55,074 nucleotides of DNA from Rhodospirillaceae bacterium (GTDB lineage Bacteria; Pseudomonadota; Alphaproteobacteria; Rhodospirillales; Rhodospirillaceae), in NCBI GenBank assembly GCA_020852595.1, contig JADZAK010000135.1, forward strand, positions 1-55,074. The letters run 5' to 3'. Both the position numbers and the translations under genes were made by a program. This document shows, piece by piece, positions 44,644 to 53,499 of the stretch (within the stretch, counting starts at the first letter, position 1; each line of letters begins with the position of its first letter). The notes under the pieces are model-generated. The model did no database searches, was not told the DNA's origin, and was given only the letters and a program-made list of their open reading frames with translations.

Positions 44644-45093
44644 ATGACTGCCCCCCCTGTCCCAAGCGGCGAACGCCAACGCCCCTCCATCGGCATCGGC
44701 GCGATCGTCGTCAAACGCACGCCTGGCGGACTTGAAGTCCTCTTGATCCGCCGCGGCAGACCGCCGCGCATGGGCGAATGGAGTATTCCGGGCGGACGCC
44801 AGGAATGGGGCGAAACCATCCGCGAGACCGCCGCGCGCGAGGTCATGGAGGAAACGGGCATCACCGTGACGAATCTCCGGCTGCTCGACGTGGTCGACGG
44901 CATTGCCCGGTCCGCCGGCGCCGTGACGGGACATTGGACACTGGTCGACTTCCGGGCCGACTGGGGCGGCGGCGAGCCGCGCGCGGGCGACGACGCCGTC
45001 GACGCCAAATGGGTCCCCGTGGCCGAGCTGGCGAATTACGGCCTCTGGAGCGAAACCCAGCGCATCATTGAAGCCGGCCTGGCTTTGGACTAA
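44644..45093 (+). CDS. Nudix hydrolase
   Basis: 149 residues. The Nudix box GGRQEWGETIRETAAREVMEETGI is complete (REVMEETG core with the catalytic glutamates). It hydrolyses a nucleoside-diphosphate-linked compound; the substrate cannot be predicted. The ATG at 44644 has no visible Shine-Dalgarno and is only 14 bp from the divergent DUF502 start. A TTG at 44608 has a GGAG about 4 nt before it but would overlap DUF502; I prefer the ATG. It ends 9 bp before the ferredoxin-like gene. Confidence 0.9.
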   Translation: MTAPPVPSGERQRPSIGIGAIVVKRTPGGLEVLLIRRGRPPRMGEWSIPGGRQEWGETIRETAAREVMEETGITVTNLRLLDVVDGIARSAGAVTGHWTLVDFRADWGGGEPRAGDDAVDAKWVPVAELANYGLWSETQRIIEAGLALD

Positions 45094-45102
45094 CGGTGAT
45101 CC

Positions 45103-45459
45103 ATGATCGACGCTGACTGGATCCCCGTCCCCAAGCCCCTGTTCACGGTGCGGATCTGCATCAATAAACGGCTGAACACCGACAAGCTCCCGTCCTGCGG
45201 CGGGCGCGGCAGCCGGGGCGTCGCGGACCTGCTGGAACGCCTCATCATGGAGGAACGTCTTCCCGCATCGGTGACGCGCGGGCCCTGCATGAACAATTGC
45301 CTGCATGGCCCGACGATCAAGATTCAGGGCGCCGACTTCATCAGCCTGGAAGGCGACGTCGGCGCCGCGCAAATCGAGAAGATCATGGCCGCGGTGCGCG
45401 CCGAGGCCGAGCGCCGCAAAGCCATGCCGCCCGTTTCCACCGATGCGCCGCCGCCGTGA
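45103..45459 (+). CDS. Thioredoxin-like [2Fe-2S] ferredoxin-family protein
   Basis: 118 residues. Four cysteines are spaced as in thioredoxin-like ferredoxins: RICINKR, then PSCGGRG, then GPCMNNCLHGPTIKIQG. These are compatible with one [2Fe-2S] cluster. The second cluster-binding loop ends in the family GCxxxC-xxGP signature (here PCMNNCLHGP). It would be a cytoplasmic electron carrier or cluster protein. The GTG of the next small gene overlaps its stop (GTGA). Confidence 0.78.
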   Translation: MIDADWIPVPKPLFTVRICINKRLNTDKLPSCGGRGSRGVADLLERLIMEERLPASVTRGPCMNNCLHGPTIKIQGADFISLEGDVGAAQIEKIMAAVRAEAERRKAMPPVSTDAPPP

Positions 45460-45602
45460 CGGTCTTTCTCACGGTCTGCGCCGCCATCGTCGCGGGCATC
45501 GCCGGCCTTGCTTTGGCCTTGCCTTGCAAAGGCTGCCGGCTCAGGCGCGAACGCCTTCACCAAGCCTACGAGAAATGGAAAAAAGCCCGCGAACGCGGCT
45601 GA
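45456..45602 (+). CDS. Small membrane protein with a CKGC motif
   Basis: 48 residues starting at GTG 45456, which overlaps the preceding stop by 4 nt. One hydrophobic helix (about residues 3-22) is followed by CKGC and a strongly basic cytoplasmic tail (RLRRERLHQ, then YEKWKKARERG). Translation coupling and shared strand make it a likely partner of the ferredoxin-like protein. Family not recognised. The stop is directly adjacent to the stop of the convergent small gene at 45603. Confidence 0.65.
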   Translation: MTVFLTVCAAIVAGIAGLALALPCKGCRLRRERLHQAYEKWKKARERG

Positions 45603-45797
45603 CTATTGGATCATCGCAAGTGCGGAATCGATCCACGTCATGATGGTGACCTTCATGACCTGGAATTGAGCATAGGGCCAGATGAAGGCGTTGATCATCG
45701 CCTTGTCCATCGGAGTCCGCTCGACCATCAGATCGCGCACAAAGAACATGATTCCAGTGACCGCGTACACGGCCTGGAGCAACGCAAATTTACCCAT
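45603..45797 (-). CDS. Small membrane protein of unknown function
   Basis: 64 residues from ATG 45797, which has GGGGAG about 8 nt upstream. One hydrophobic segment near the N-terminus (ALLQAVYAVTGIMFFVRDLM) and a second weaker one near the end (AFIWPYAQFQVMKVTIM) suggest two membrane passes. Family not recognised. It lies 72 bp after the DUF4340 gene on the same strand and may be co-transcribed. Confidence 0.65.
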   Translation of the reverse strand: MGKFALLQAVYAVTGIMFFVRDLMVERTPMDKAMINAFIWPYAQFQVMKVTIMTWIDSALAMIQ

Positions 45798-45869
45798 CGC
45801 CCGATCTCCCCATTCCCGGCGCGATGGTGCCCCAGTTAAAGGGGGAAATCCAGCGGCGCTAAATCGCAA

Positions 45870-46925
45870 TCAGCCGGCTTGTCCCGGCTTGCTCCGCAAA
45901 TCCGCGAGCGTGCGTTTCATGATCGCCACCTTGTACGCGGGGACCTGGAAGACTCGTCCTTCACCGCGCGCTTTGAGGCCCGCCATCGCTTGCGCCGCGC
46001 TGCTTTCGGCCGCGAGGCCGGGCGCGGGAGTAGCCGAGACTTTGATCCAGCTCTTGTCGTCCACCTCGGTCATCTCGACCGTGATGGTCGATCCCTCCAC
46101 GGTGTCGACGACCGCGGTATAGGTTTTGTCCTTCGGGAATGGGACTTGCGCGGCCGGCGCGATGTCGTCGGCCTGAAGGCCCGCCAAGATCCGGCCGTAT
46201 TCCTCGGCCGTGAAATCGCTTTCCAGCGAGACGTTGCGCGGAAGATTTTCGATGGCGAACTTCTCGTCCGCGCCGCGGCTCGCAATCACCCGTTCACCCT
46301 TGGGGGTGGTGACAGTCACGCGTTTAATCGCGGCGTCCGGGACATCGACGATATCCTTCGCGAGCCAATCGCGCGGGGCAACACCCGGGTTGACCTCGCC
46401 GAGGGCAAGCCAGGTCTGCGCATCGCCCGGCAGACGGATGTAGGTGCCGCCCTCTTTTCCGCCGAGCGTATATTTCCGCTTACCGACAATGAGGGTCGCC
46501 ATTTCCTTGCCGCCGGCATCCAGCAACGTCACCTGCTTGGCGTTCGAACCTTTTTCCGTGGGGTCTTGGAGGTCGAGGCGTCCATAGCGGTCGGGCTGAT
46601 TGGTTTTGCTCTCGAGCCTCGTCAACCGCGCGATATCGACAACAAGGTCGACGACTTTCTGCGGATCGGCCGGATAGTTCGCGCGTTCCCGGTAGCGGAA
46701 CGTATTGCCGTCGCGGTCGAGCGAGATGGTCCCGCCGGCGTGGCGAATGACGACGGACTTCAAGTTGTCCTGAAGTTTCTCCGTCAAGCCGGGAAACACG
46801 AGCGCTCCATTGCCTGCCGACGTTTCAACGCGCGGCTGGGTGACAACCGCCGCGATGGCGAGAACCGCGCCGGCAGCCGCTGCACCGGCGAGAGCGAAGA
46901 CCGTTTTCTGTCTCATGTTCGCCAC
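45870..46925 (-). CDS. DUF4340 protein of a Gld-type ABC system
   Basis: 351 residues. One N-terminal hydrophobic segment (VFALAGAAAAGAVLAIAAVV) anchors a periplasmic domain. The YRERANYPADPQKVVDLVVDIARLTRLE segment and the LIVGKRKYTLGGKEGGTYIRLPG part are typical of DUF4340. Its job is unknown, but it regularly follows GldG-like proteins, as here with a 3-bp gap. It is the last member of the four-gene system. Confidence 0.85.
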   Translation of the reverse strand: MANMRQKTVFALAGAAAAGAVLAIAAVVTQPRVETSAGNGALVFPGLTEKLQDNLKSVVIRHAGGTISLDRDGNTFRYRERANYPADPQKVVDLVVDIARLTRLESKTNQPDRYGRLDLQDPTEKGSNAKQVTLLDAGGKEMATLIVGKRKYTLGGKEGGTYIRLPGDAQTWLALGEVNPGVAPRDWLAKDIVDVPDAAIKRVTVTTPKGERVIASRGADEKFAIENLPRNVSLESDFTAEEYGRILAGLQADDIAPAAQVPFPKDKTYTAVVDTVEGSTITVEMTEVDDKSWIKVSATPAPGLAAESSAAQAMAGLKARGEGRVFQVPAYKVAIMKRTLADLRSKPGQAG

Positions 46926-46928
46926 TCC

Positions 46929-48815
46929 CTAAGCCGCCGCCGACCGGCGGCGGCGCCGCCGCACGGCCGCGAAGACGATCAGCCCCAGACCGAACAGAAT
47001 GGGCACCACGGCGATATTCACGAAAGTCAAAATGCCTTGCAGCCGGTCGATATCCTCGCGCAGAGCGCGCTGCACTTCACGGAGTTCACGGCGGGTCGCG
47101 AGGATGTCGCCGCGATAGCTTTCGATGGTGCGCTGGTCTTCATCGCTTAAGATGGCCTGCCCCTGCCCGTCCTCGCGGACTTGCATGGCGCTGACCTTCT
47201 TTTGCAGTTCTTCGAGGCGCCCGGTGAGCGATTGCTCCGTCTGCCGGTATTGCATCTCCGCGTCGCGGCGGATGGACTCCAGGAGCTCGAACGGACGGCT
47301 TTTCACACCGCGGCCCCGCAAGGCCGACAGCGCCGGAGAACCCGTCAGATTTTCGAGCGCGTTGATGGTGAAGTTCGCATTGTCCGCGGTCGGGACGACG
47401 ACCTGCTCGCCGAGGAACGAACTGCTCTGCGTCCAGAAGCGGTCAGCGAGGATATCGGTGTCGGCCACGACCACGACCTGAATCGGTTGCTTCGATTCGC
47501 TAAGGTGCGGCGTCGCTGGAACGCCTTCGGCTTTGGGCGCTTCGGCGAACGCGCTTTTCGCCGGACCCGAGATGCGGGCCGCGAGGATTTCGGCTTTGTT
47601 CTGCGGCTTGAAGTCGCGGAACAAGGTCACCACGTCCGGCAGCCCCAGGAACTTATCGGCGGGCATGCGCATCGACTGCGGGCCGGTGGAAATCAACGGC
47701 GTGACGGTGGTCGTCGCCCCTTCCACTTTTTCAAGCACACCGGAGGTGCCGAGGTTGATCTGCTGGAGATCGCCGGTGATCGCGTCGCTGGTATCGAAAT
47801 GCCCGGCGCGAAGTTGGAGCCATGCCACGTAATCGGCGGCGACAGGCCGTCCTTCAGCCTGGATCCCGACGCGTGCGGCCGCTTCGATATCGCCCACGAC
47901 TTGTCCGTCGACCATGCGTACGCCCCAGGCCGTGAGCAGCTTGTCGATGCCTTGTTTGTCGCCGCCGCCGGGCGGGCCGCCCATGCCCGCGGACTCCGCA
48001 TTGGGATCGACAAAGACCATGGCCTTTCCGCCGCGCAGGATGAATTGATCGATGGCATAGGCCGCCGCGTCCGAAAGCCCATCGGGCTGGACCAACATCA
48101 GGATATCGATATCCGCCGGGATTATAGTGATGTCCGGGGTCAGGGTTTCGATGGCGAAGGTATCGCGGATCTGACCGAGCACGGCCCAAGGGCGCGGCTG
48201 CTGCTGTTGCGGCATCCCCATCATGTTCGGCATGGCCGGCGCGCCTTCGATCGGCAACGTCGAAAGGAGGCCGATCTTCGGCTGATCCGGCTCCGACAGG
48301 CTGTAGATGAGCTTCGCGAGATCGTATTCCAGGAACTGCGCCCGCTCGAGATTGAAGAAAGGGATCACCTGCTGATCGTCCGTGGAGTTCGTCGCGGCCA
48401 GGCCGAAATAACCCACCTCGCCCAATTGTCCCAGCGGCACCGCCTGAAGACCGAAGCCCACCGCGCGGTCTTCCACATCGGAGAACGGCTCGGGATTATA
48501 GAGCTCGACCTTGATCTTGCCGTTGGCAAGTTCCGAGTACTGCTGAAGCAGATCGCGCACGCGCTGGAAATATTCGGCGTGGCGCGGGCTGGCGCGCCCG
48601 ATCGCTTCCGAGAAGTAGACGCGCACGACGATGGGCTCCTTGATGCTCGCGAACATCGGCTTCACCTGCGCCGAGGTGCTGTAGGACGCGCCCTCCGTCA
48701 CATCCAGGCGAAGGTTGCGCAGCCAGGTGTTCGCGACGACGTTGACCGCGACGAACAGGACCGCCGCCGCGGCGATCCCGATGATGCCAAGAGTGCGTGA
48801 ATCGAAGCGCTGCAT
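46929..48815 (-). CDS. GldG-family ABC auxiliary protein
   Basis: 628 residues. One N-terminal segment (IIGIAAAAVLFVAVNVVANTW) and one C-terminal segment (VNIAVVPILFGLGLIVFAAV) flank a large periplasmic part with GldG features: LDVTEGASYSTSAQVKPM, VELYNPEPFSDVEDRAVGFG, and the VDPNAES segment near residue 285. A coiled coil lies before the final segment (about 520-590). Gliding-motility GldG relatives in non-gliders have unknown roles. It ends 3 bp before the DUF4340 gene. Confidence 0.88.
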   Translation of the reverse strand: MQRFDSRTLGIIGIAAAAVLFVAVNVVANTWLRNLRLDVTEGASYSTSAQVKPMFASIKEPIVVRVYFSEAIGRASPRHAEYFQRVRDLLQQYSELANGKIKVELYNPEPFSDVEDRAVGFGLQAVPLGQLGEVGYFGLAATNSTDDQQVIPFFNLERAQFLEYDLAKLIYSLSEPDQPKIGLLSTLPIEGAPAMPNMMGMPQQQQPRPWAVLGQIRDTFAIETLTPDITIIPADIDILMLVQPDGLSDAAAYAIDQFILRGGKAMVFVDPNAESAGMGGPPGGGDKQGIDKLLTAWGVRMVDGQVVGDIEAAARVGIQAEGRPVAADYVAWLQLRAGHFDTSDAITGDLQQINLGTSGVLEKVEGATTTVTPLISTGPQSMRMPADKFLGLPDVVTLFRDFKPQNKAEILAARISGPAKSAFAEAPKAEGVPATPHLSESKQPIQVVVVADTDILADRFWTQSSSFLGEQVVVPTADNANFTINALENLTGSPALSALRGRGVKSRPFELLESIRRDAEMQYRQTEQSLTGRLEELQKKVSAMQVREDGQGQAILSDEDQRTIESYRGDILATRRELREVQRALREDIDRLQGILTFVNIAVVPILFGLGLIVFAAVRRRRRRSAAA

Positions 48816-48818
48816 GAC

Positions 48819-49553
48819 TTAGGCCCCCTTACGCGTATCAACGGCAAGAATGGCGGCAAACAGCCAGAACGCCATCAGCGAGAAGAAAAAGACGAAGTCC
48901 CTGGCAGCGACCACGCCGCGGGTCATTCCGTCGAAACGCGTCAGGAAGCTAAACGAAGCGATGGTGTCGACGACGGCTTCGGGCGCCCAGCCCCGGAAGG
49001 CATTCAGCACCATGTCGAGGCCGCTCATGGTGAACAGGAAGCACACCGCCGCGCCGAGGATAAAGGCGACGATCTGATTGCGCGTGAGGGCCGACATGCA
49101 GATGCCGATCGACAGGAACGCGCCGGCCACGATGAAGCTGCCGATATAGCTGAGCACGATAACGCCGTTATCGGGACTGCCGAGCACGTTCACGGTGATC
49201 CACATGGGCACGGTCAGCGCCAGCGCGATCCCGCAGAACAGCCACGCGGCGAGGAACTTCCCGAGAACCGCCTGGGTGGTCGTCACCGGCAGGGTCAGGA
49301 GTTGCTCGATGGTGCCCGACTTACGCTCCTCGGCCCACAACCGCATCGCCACGGCGGGCACCAGGAGAACATAGAGCCACGGATGGTGGCTGAAGAAGTT
49401 TTGAAGACTGGCTTGGTTCTGGTCGAAGAAATCGCCGATGTAGAACGCGAACGCGCCGGTGAGGCCGACGAAGATCGCGATAAACACGAAAGCGACGGGC
49501 GTGGCGAAATAGGCCGCCAGCTCGCGCTTGGCTATGATCCAAATTTTACGCAT
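48819..49553 (-). CDS. ABC-2 type permease (GldF-like)
   Basis: 244 residues with about six hydrophobic segments. The start RKIWIIAKRELAAYFATPVAFVFI and the EERKSGTIEQLLTLPVTTTQAVLGKF segment are typical of ABC-2 permeases of the GldF/NosY type. It would export or extrude an unknown substrate using the ATPase upstream. ATG 49553 is preceded by a Shine-Dalgarno-like GAGG; the longer in-frame start at 49931 would overlap the ATPase. Confidence 0.92.
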   Translation of the reverse strand: MRKIWIIAKRELAAYFATPVAFVFIAIFVGLTGAFAFYIGDFFDQNQASLQNFFSHHPWLYVLLVPAVAMRLWAEERKSGTIEQLLTLPVTTTQAVLGKFLAAWLFCGIALALTVPMWITVNVLGSPDNGVIVLSYIGSFIVAGAFLSIGICMSALTRNQIVAFILGAAVCFLFTMSGLDMVLNAFRGWAPEAVVDTIASFSFLTRFDGMTRGVVAARDFVFFFSLMAFWLFAAILAVDTRKGA

Positions 49554-49567
49554 CGGAACCTCTGAGG

Positions 49568-50530
49568 TCAGGCGGCTGCGCGCGGCGCGGCGCCGGTCGT
49601 GATAAGCCGGAAGACGTCGTCCAGACTGCTGCGATCCTGGTAAACCTCGACCGCGGGAATGCCCTCTTGACGGACGGCGGCGGAAATCTCGGCGGCAAGG
49701 GCCGTCTCGCCCTTCGGCGTGATGCGAAGCTTTACGTTGCCGTTTTCCGCCGGTGTCTCGAACACGGCCGCCACGGACGCCAGCGCCTTGAAGTGAGACG
49801 CCGCGGCGCCGGCCGCGGCCTGCGGCAACACCACACAAATCGCATGGCTTTCCGGCAGGCGGGTGCGGAGTTGACTGGCGGTGCCGTCGGCCAGAACGCG
49901 GCCGCCGCTGATAATCACCGCGCGGGTGCACACGGCTTCGACTTCTTCCAGGATATGCGTGGAGACGATGATCGCCTTCTCTGCCGCCATTTCGGCGATA
50001 AGGCTGCGGACCTGGTGTTTTTGATTGGGGTCGAGGCCGTCCGTCGGCTCGTCGAGGATCAGAACCGGCGGATCGTGGAGAATGCTCTGCGCGAGGCCGA
50101 CGCGGCGGCGGTAACCCTTCGAGAGAATATCGATGGGCCGGTCGACCACATCGCCCAGCCCCAATCGGGCGACGACGTTCTCAACACGCGCGTTCCGCTC
50201 GGCCCCGTCATAGCCGCGAATTTCAGCGATGAATTTCAGGAAGCCGCTCACCGTCATGTCGTCGTAGGACGGCGAGCCTTCCGGCAAGTAACCGAGCATG
50301 CTTTTCACGCCGGTCGGGTCCTGCACGACATCGCGTCCGCACACCCGGGCCGTTCCGCCGCTCGGGGTCAGAAACCCGGCAACCATGCGCATGGTGGTCG
50401 TCTTACCGGCGCCGTTGGGCCCCAGGAATCCAAGCACCTCACCTTTTGAAACCGTCAGGCTAATACCGTCGACCGCCCGGAAATCTCCAAAGGACTTCGA
50501 AAGCTGATCGATTTCGACCATCACCGTCAT
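49568..50530 (-). CDS. ABC transporter ATP-binding protein (GldA-like)
   Basis: 320 residues. Walker A GPNGAGKTTTMR, signature ILSKGYRRRVGLAQ, Walker B ILDEPTDGLDPNQ and the H-loop IVSTHILEEVE are all present. A C-terminal extension of about 100 residues follows, as in GldA/CcmA-type ATPases. ATG 50530 has GGGG about 6-8 nt upstream; the ATG three codons later is the alternative. First gene of the GldA-GldF-GldG-DUF4340 operon. Confidence 0.94.
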   Translation of the reverse strand: MTVMVEIDQLSKSFGDFRAVDGISLTVSKGEVLGFLGPNGAGKTTTMRMVAGFLTPSGGTARVCGRDVVQDPTGVKSMLGYLPEGSPSYDDMTVSGFLKFIAEIRGYDGAERNARVENVVARLGLGDVVDRPIDILSKGYRRRVGLAQSILHDPPVLILDEPTDGLDPNQKHQVRSLIAEMAAEKAIIVSTHILEEVEAVCTRAVIISGGRVLADGTASQLRTRLPESHAICVVLPQAAAGAAASHFKALASVAAVFETPAENGNVKLRITPKGETALAAEISAAVRQEGIPAVEVYQDRSSLDDVFRLITTGAAPRAAA

Positions 50531-50638
50531 ACGTTTTCCCCGCTTCGCTTAGGTGCGGGCGAAAAGTTAGGGGTTCACCCGCGGACGTGCAAGTCTCGGG
50601 ACCGTGAGCGATATGAAAGGGCTGTAAGGCGCGGGCCG

Positions 50639-52222
50639 TCAGCCCGCGAGGTCCTTTTCGCTGGGAATGGCCGGGGTCCTGCGGTCCAGGTCCGGCACGC
50701 TTTCAATCAGCTTCGCCAACTCCTCGGAGAGCTTACCCACCTTCTGCGCCACGTCCGCGCCTTCCTTTTGGATCGCCGCCTCGGCGGCATTTTCCAGATA
50801 CGAACGGATATGCCGGGCCTGCTCGCGGATTTCACGCACCGTGTCGGACATGCTGCGCCCCTTTGGCGCGTACGCGTCGTGCACCGTGCGCAGGCTATTG
50901 GTGAGCATGTGCAGAACAGTGCGCACAAGCGGATCGGACGCCGCGAGTTTTTCCTCGATCATCTCCTTGGAGACGAGCGACAGCGTGCAATCTTCCAGCG
51001 CCATTGCGGAATTACGGCGCGGGCGGCTATCGATGATCGCCATCTCGCCGAAGAACTCGCCCTTCTTCACGCGCGCGACCGGTATACGCTTCCCGTCGGC
51101 TTCCTTGAAAATGCCGATGACGCCGCTATTCAGAATATACGCGGATGTCGGCGGATCTCCCTGGCGGAAAAGAAACTGTCCCTTCGCCAAAGGAAGAATT
51201 TCGATGATTGGTTCTTCCATCGTCGCGACCGGGGAATCCCCCGAACTACGGTGTATTTCGCTCGCTTCGCCGAAACCTGTCCGGTCCCTCTGTTGATAGG
51301 TCTCGGTCGCCTGACGTGTTTCCTGGTCCAGCTTGTCAGGCGGCGTGCGGGGCTTCACCGCGGAAACAACGGCCCGCGAGAGCTTCTTGATGAGATCTAT
51401 ATCCTTGGGGGTCGGCGCCAGATAACGCTCGGCGATTGAACTGACATCGCGCGAAAGCGACCCGCCAAGCAGCGCCAATTCGCGTTCTTCCAGACGCTCG
51501 GCGGTTTTTGCCGCATCGCGGAGAAGGTCGACCAGGACCTTCAGTTTATCTTTGATCTCCTCGGTAACCTGGTTGGTTTGATAGGCGTCCAGGATGAGGT
51601 TGCAGATGAAACCCAGGCGATAGCCGTGGGAATCCAGCCGTGCTTGCAGCACCTCATTCATCGAGCCTTCGACGGCCTCGCGAATACTGTTCGAGTCGAC
51701 GTCCTTCCCACTGGCCTTTTCCAGCATCGTGTTGAGGACGTTGATGCGGCGAATGACCGACGGCCGGTTTTTTGCGCGGCGGTCCGGTCCCAAATAGTCG
51801 CTGGTCACCACGAACGCGGCGCGGTTGACGGTCACGCGCTTCAGGCGCTGCAGCAACTGCTCTTCTTTCACCGGCTTGATGATGATGTCGTCGGTCCCGG
51901 CTTGCATCGCCAACTTCACCGCATCGACACGGTTCGGGGCAAGAAGCGTCGTGATCAGCACAAAGGGATTGGTGCCGATCTTGTTGTGGCGGATATCACG
52001 GATAAAATCGAACACGCCCGGATCCAGATCGTCCGTAAGGATCAAAAGGTCCGGGGAAACCTGTGCAATCAACTTTGACAGATTCGCCAAGTTGCCGTGC
52101 GCGCTGACTTGTTTCACGCCGGCATGATTGAGGATTTGACGCAGTTCCTTTCGGATCTGGTCATCGGGCTCGCCCACGAAAGCGACGACCTTGTCCATCG
52201 ACTGTAGGTCGAAGTCACTCAT
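50639..52222 (-). CDS. Receiver-cyclic nucleotide-binding domain fusion protein
   Basis: 527 residues. An N-terminal receiver domain (about 8-130) has the acidic EPDD cluster, candidate acceptor aspartates in LLILTDDLDP, and the conserved lysine in IIIKPVKEEQL. A helical middle section of about 200 residues follows. A cNMP-binding domain lies at about 340-450: LFRQGDPPTSAYIL, FFGEMAIIDSRPRRNSAMA; the phosphate-binding cassette keeps the GE and R-SA pattern. It ends in a helical tail. No DNA-binding or enzymatic domain is visible. Confidence 0.87.
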   Translation of the reverse strand: MSDFDLQSMDKVVAFVGEPDDQIRKELRQILNHAGVKQVSAHGNLANLSKLIAQVSPDLLILTDDLDPGVFDFIRDIRHNKIGTNPFVLITTLLAPNRVDAVKLAMQAGTDDIIIKPVKEEQLLQRLKRVTVNRAAFVVTSDYLGPDRRAKNRPSVIRRINVLNTMLEKASGKDVDSNSIREAVEGSMNEVLQARLDSHGYRLGFICNLILDAYQTNQVTEEIKDKLKVLVDLLRDAAKTAERLEERELALLGGSLSRDVSSIAERYLAPTPKDIDLIKKLSRAVVSAVKPRTPPDKLDQETRQATETYQQRDRTGFGEASEIHRSSGDSPVATMEEPIIEILPLAKGQFLFRQGDPPTSAYILNSGVIGIFKEADGKRIPVARVKKGEFFGEMAIIDSRPRRNSAMALEDCTLSLVSKEMIEEKLAASDPLVRTVLHMLTNSLRTVHDAYAPKGRSMSDTVREIREQARHIRSYLENAAEAAIQKEGADVAQKVGKLSEELAKLIESVPDLDRRTPAIPSEKDLAG

Positions 52223-52525
52223 TTCAAACGATCTTCTCCCCCGCCGTCGGTCACCATCTTATACGCGATAGCTATACCCGCACGCAGCGCATCCCCCCCT
52301 TCATGCATCCACTGAACCGCGTAGGCAAAGCAAGCGATTATTTAACCAACGCATTGATTTAAAATCGCAATACACAGCTTTCACTTCACCCGTTGCCCGA
52401 ATCATGCGAATGTAAATTCGCGATTTAGTTGTTTACGCAACCGAAACGCGCGAGACGCCGCGATCGCTACCCAGAATCGCACCACCGCGACAGGTAGGAA
52501 TTTAGGCGAAGCCGGGGGACTTTTT
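52223..52525. other. Divergent intergenic region with dyads
   Basis: 303 bp between the divergent receiver-cNMP gene and the 263-residue gene; no ORF of interest. It holds an imperfect dyad, GCGATTATTTAA (52334) and TTTAAAATCGC (ending 52368), and a short GCGAAT/ATTCGC dyad (52406-52421). Both suit operators. A GGGGGA Shine-Dalgarno precedes the GTG at 52526. No certain promoter hexamers. Confidence 0.5.
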
Positions 52526-53317
52526 GTGGCCGAGACCGCCACCGATCAAGCATTCGCGCCAATCCCAACGCGCAAGAAGCGCGGCCTTGCGGGCCTGGCT
52601 TGGCGGTTGTCATTGCCCGTGCGCCGCCTGCTTGGATCGGGTGACGTCGACAACAGCGTCGAGGCGCAGCTCGCGGTTTCCTACTTCCTGAACGAAATGA
52701 ATGCCGCGGCCGTGCGGACCTATCCCGCGTGGAGCCGCCTTCTCGACGGCGCCTTCAGTGAATGCGCGCTCGATTTCGACGAACGCCGCGCCCTGTTCGA
52801 GGTGCATCCGATCGACGATTACTATTTCGCGGGCGTCGTTGCGCTGGAATGTGCACGCATGCGGGGTCTCTACAACGCGCTGGAAGCCAGCGAAATTCTC
52901 GGCGAAGTCGGCGCGCAAGTGGATGCGGCCGCGGGACGGCAAGACCGCGTCGTCTCCGATCTTGTTTTCTACATCATGGGCAAGATCGAACTCGGCTCCG
53001 GCGTAGACCGCATGAAGGCGCCGCACGACAAGGTCGTCAAAGCCATTCTGCATCATATTGGTGTGGACAAGGTGGAAAGCACACGCGCGCTGATGCGCGA
53101 CAAAGCATTACGCCATCAGCTCGGTGAACCGCTGGCTGTCGGTATTCCGCAGTGGTGGAAAGCCTTCCAAACGCAATTCCGGCTTTATTGGCCCACAGCG
53201 GAAGAGCGCGCGGCGGAAACGCAAGACGAAAGCGAAGAGCCGGTGCTTGCCACGGAGACGGCTGAAGCGCCCACGCCTCTGCGCGGCCGGCGCCGCCGGC
53301 GCGCCGTCGCCCTCTAG
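52526..53317 (+). CDS. Protein of unknown function, 263 residues
   Basis: Starts at GTG with GGGGGA about 8 nt upstream. I do not recognise a family. No signal peptide or membrane segment is seen. The N-terminus is basic (PTRKKRGLAGLAWRLSLPVRRLL), the middle is helical and acidic, and the C-terminus ends in a short arginine tract (RGRRRRRAVAL). The ALRHQLGEPLAVGIPQWWKAFQ segment is distinctive. It is divergent from the receiver-cNMP protein, so co-regulation is possible. Confidence 0.75.
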   Translation: MAETATDQAFAPIPTRKKRGLAGLAWRLSLPVRRLLGSGDVDNSVEAQLAVSYFLNEMNAAAVRTYPAWSRLLDGAFSECALDFDERRALFEVHPIDDYYFAGVVALECARMRGLYNALEASEILGEVGAQVDAAAGRQDRVVSDLVFYIMGKIELGSGVDRMKAPHDKVVKAILHHIGVDKVESTRALMRDKALRHQLGEPLAVGIPQWWKAFQTQFRLYWPTAEERAAETQDESEEPVLATETAEAPTPLRGRRRRRAVAL

Positions 53318-53499
53318 CCTCAATGACCCCGCGGCGGTTTTCCGCGGCTGTTGGGAATCTCCTCCCACCCCGGCGATGACGCCGGTTGGCGCGGGAACGC
53401 CGCTTTCCCGTCGGGGACAGGGCCCGTATAACACTTCAAAATGGCAGGACGCGGCGAACCTGTTGAAATGATTGCCGGGTCGAAAAAGGTCTGCACGCT

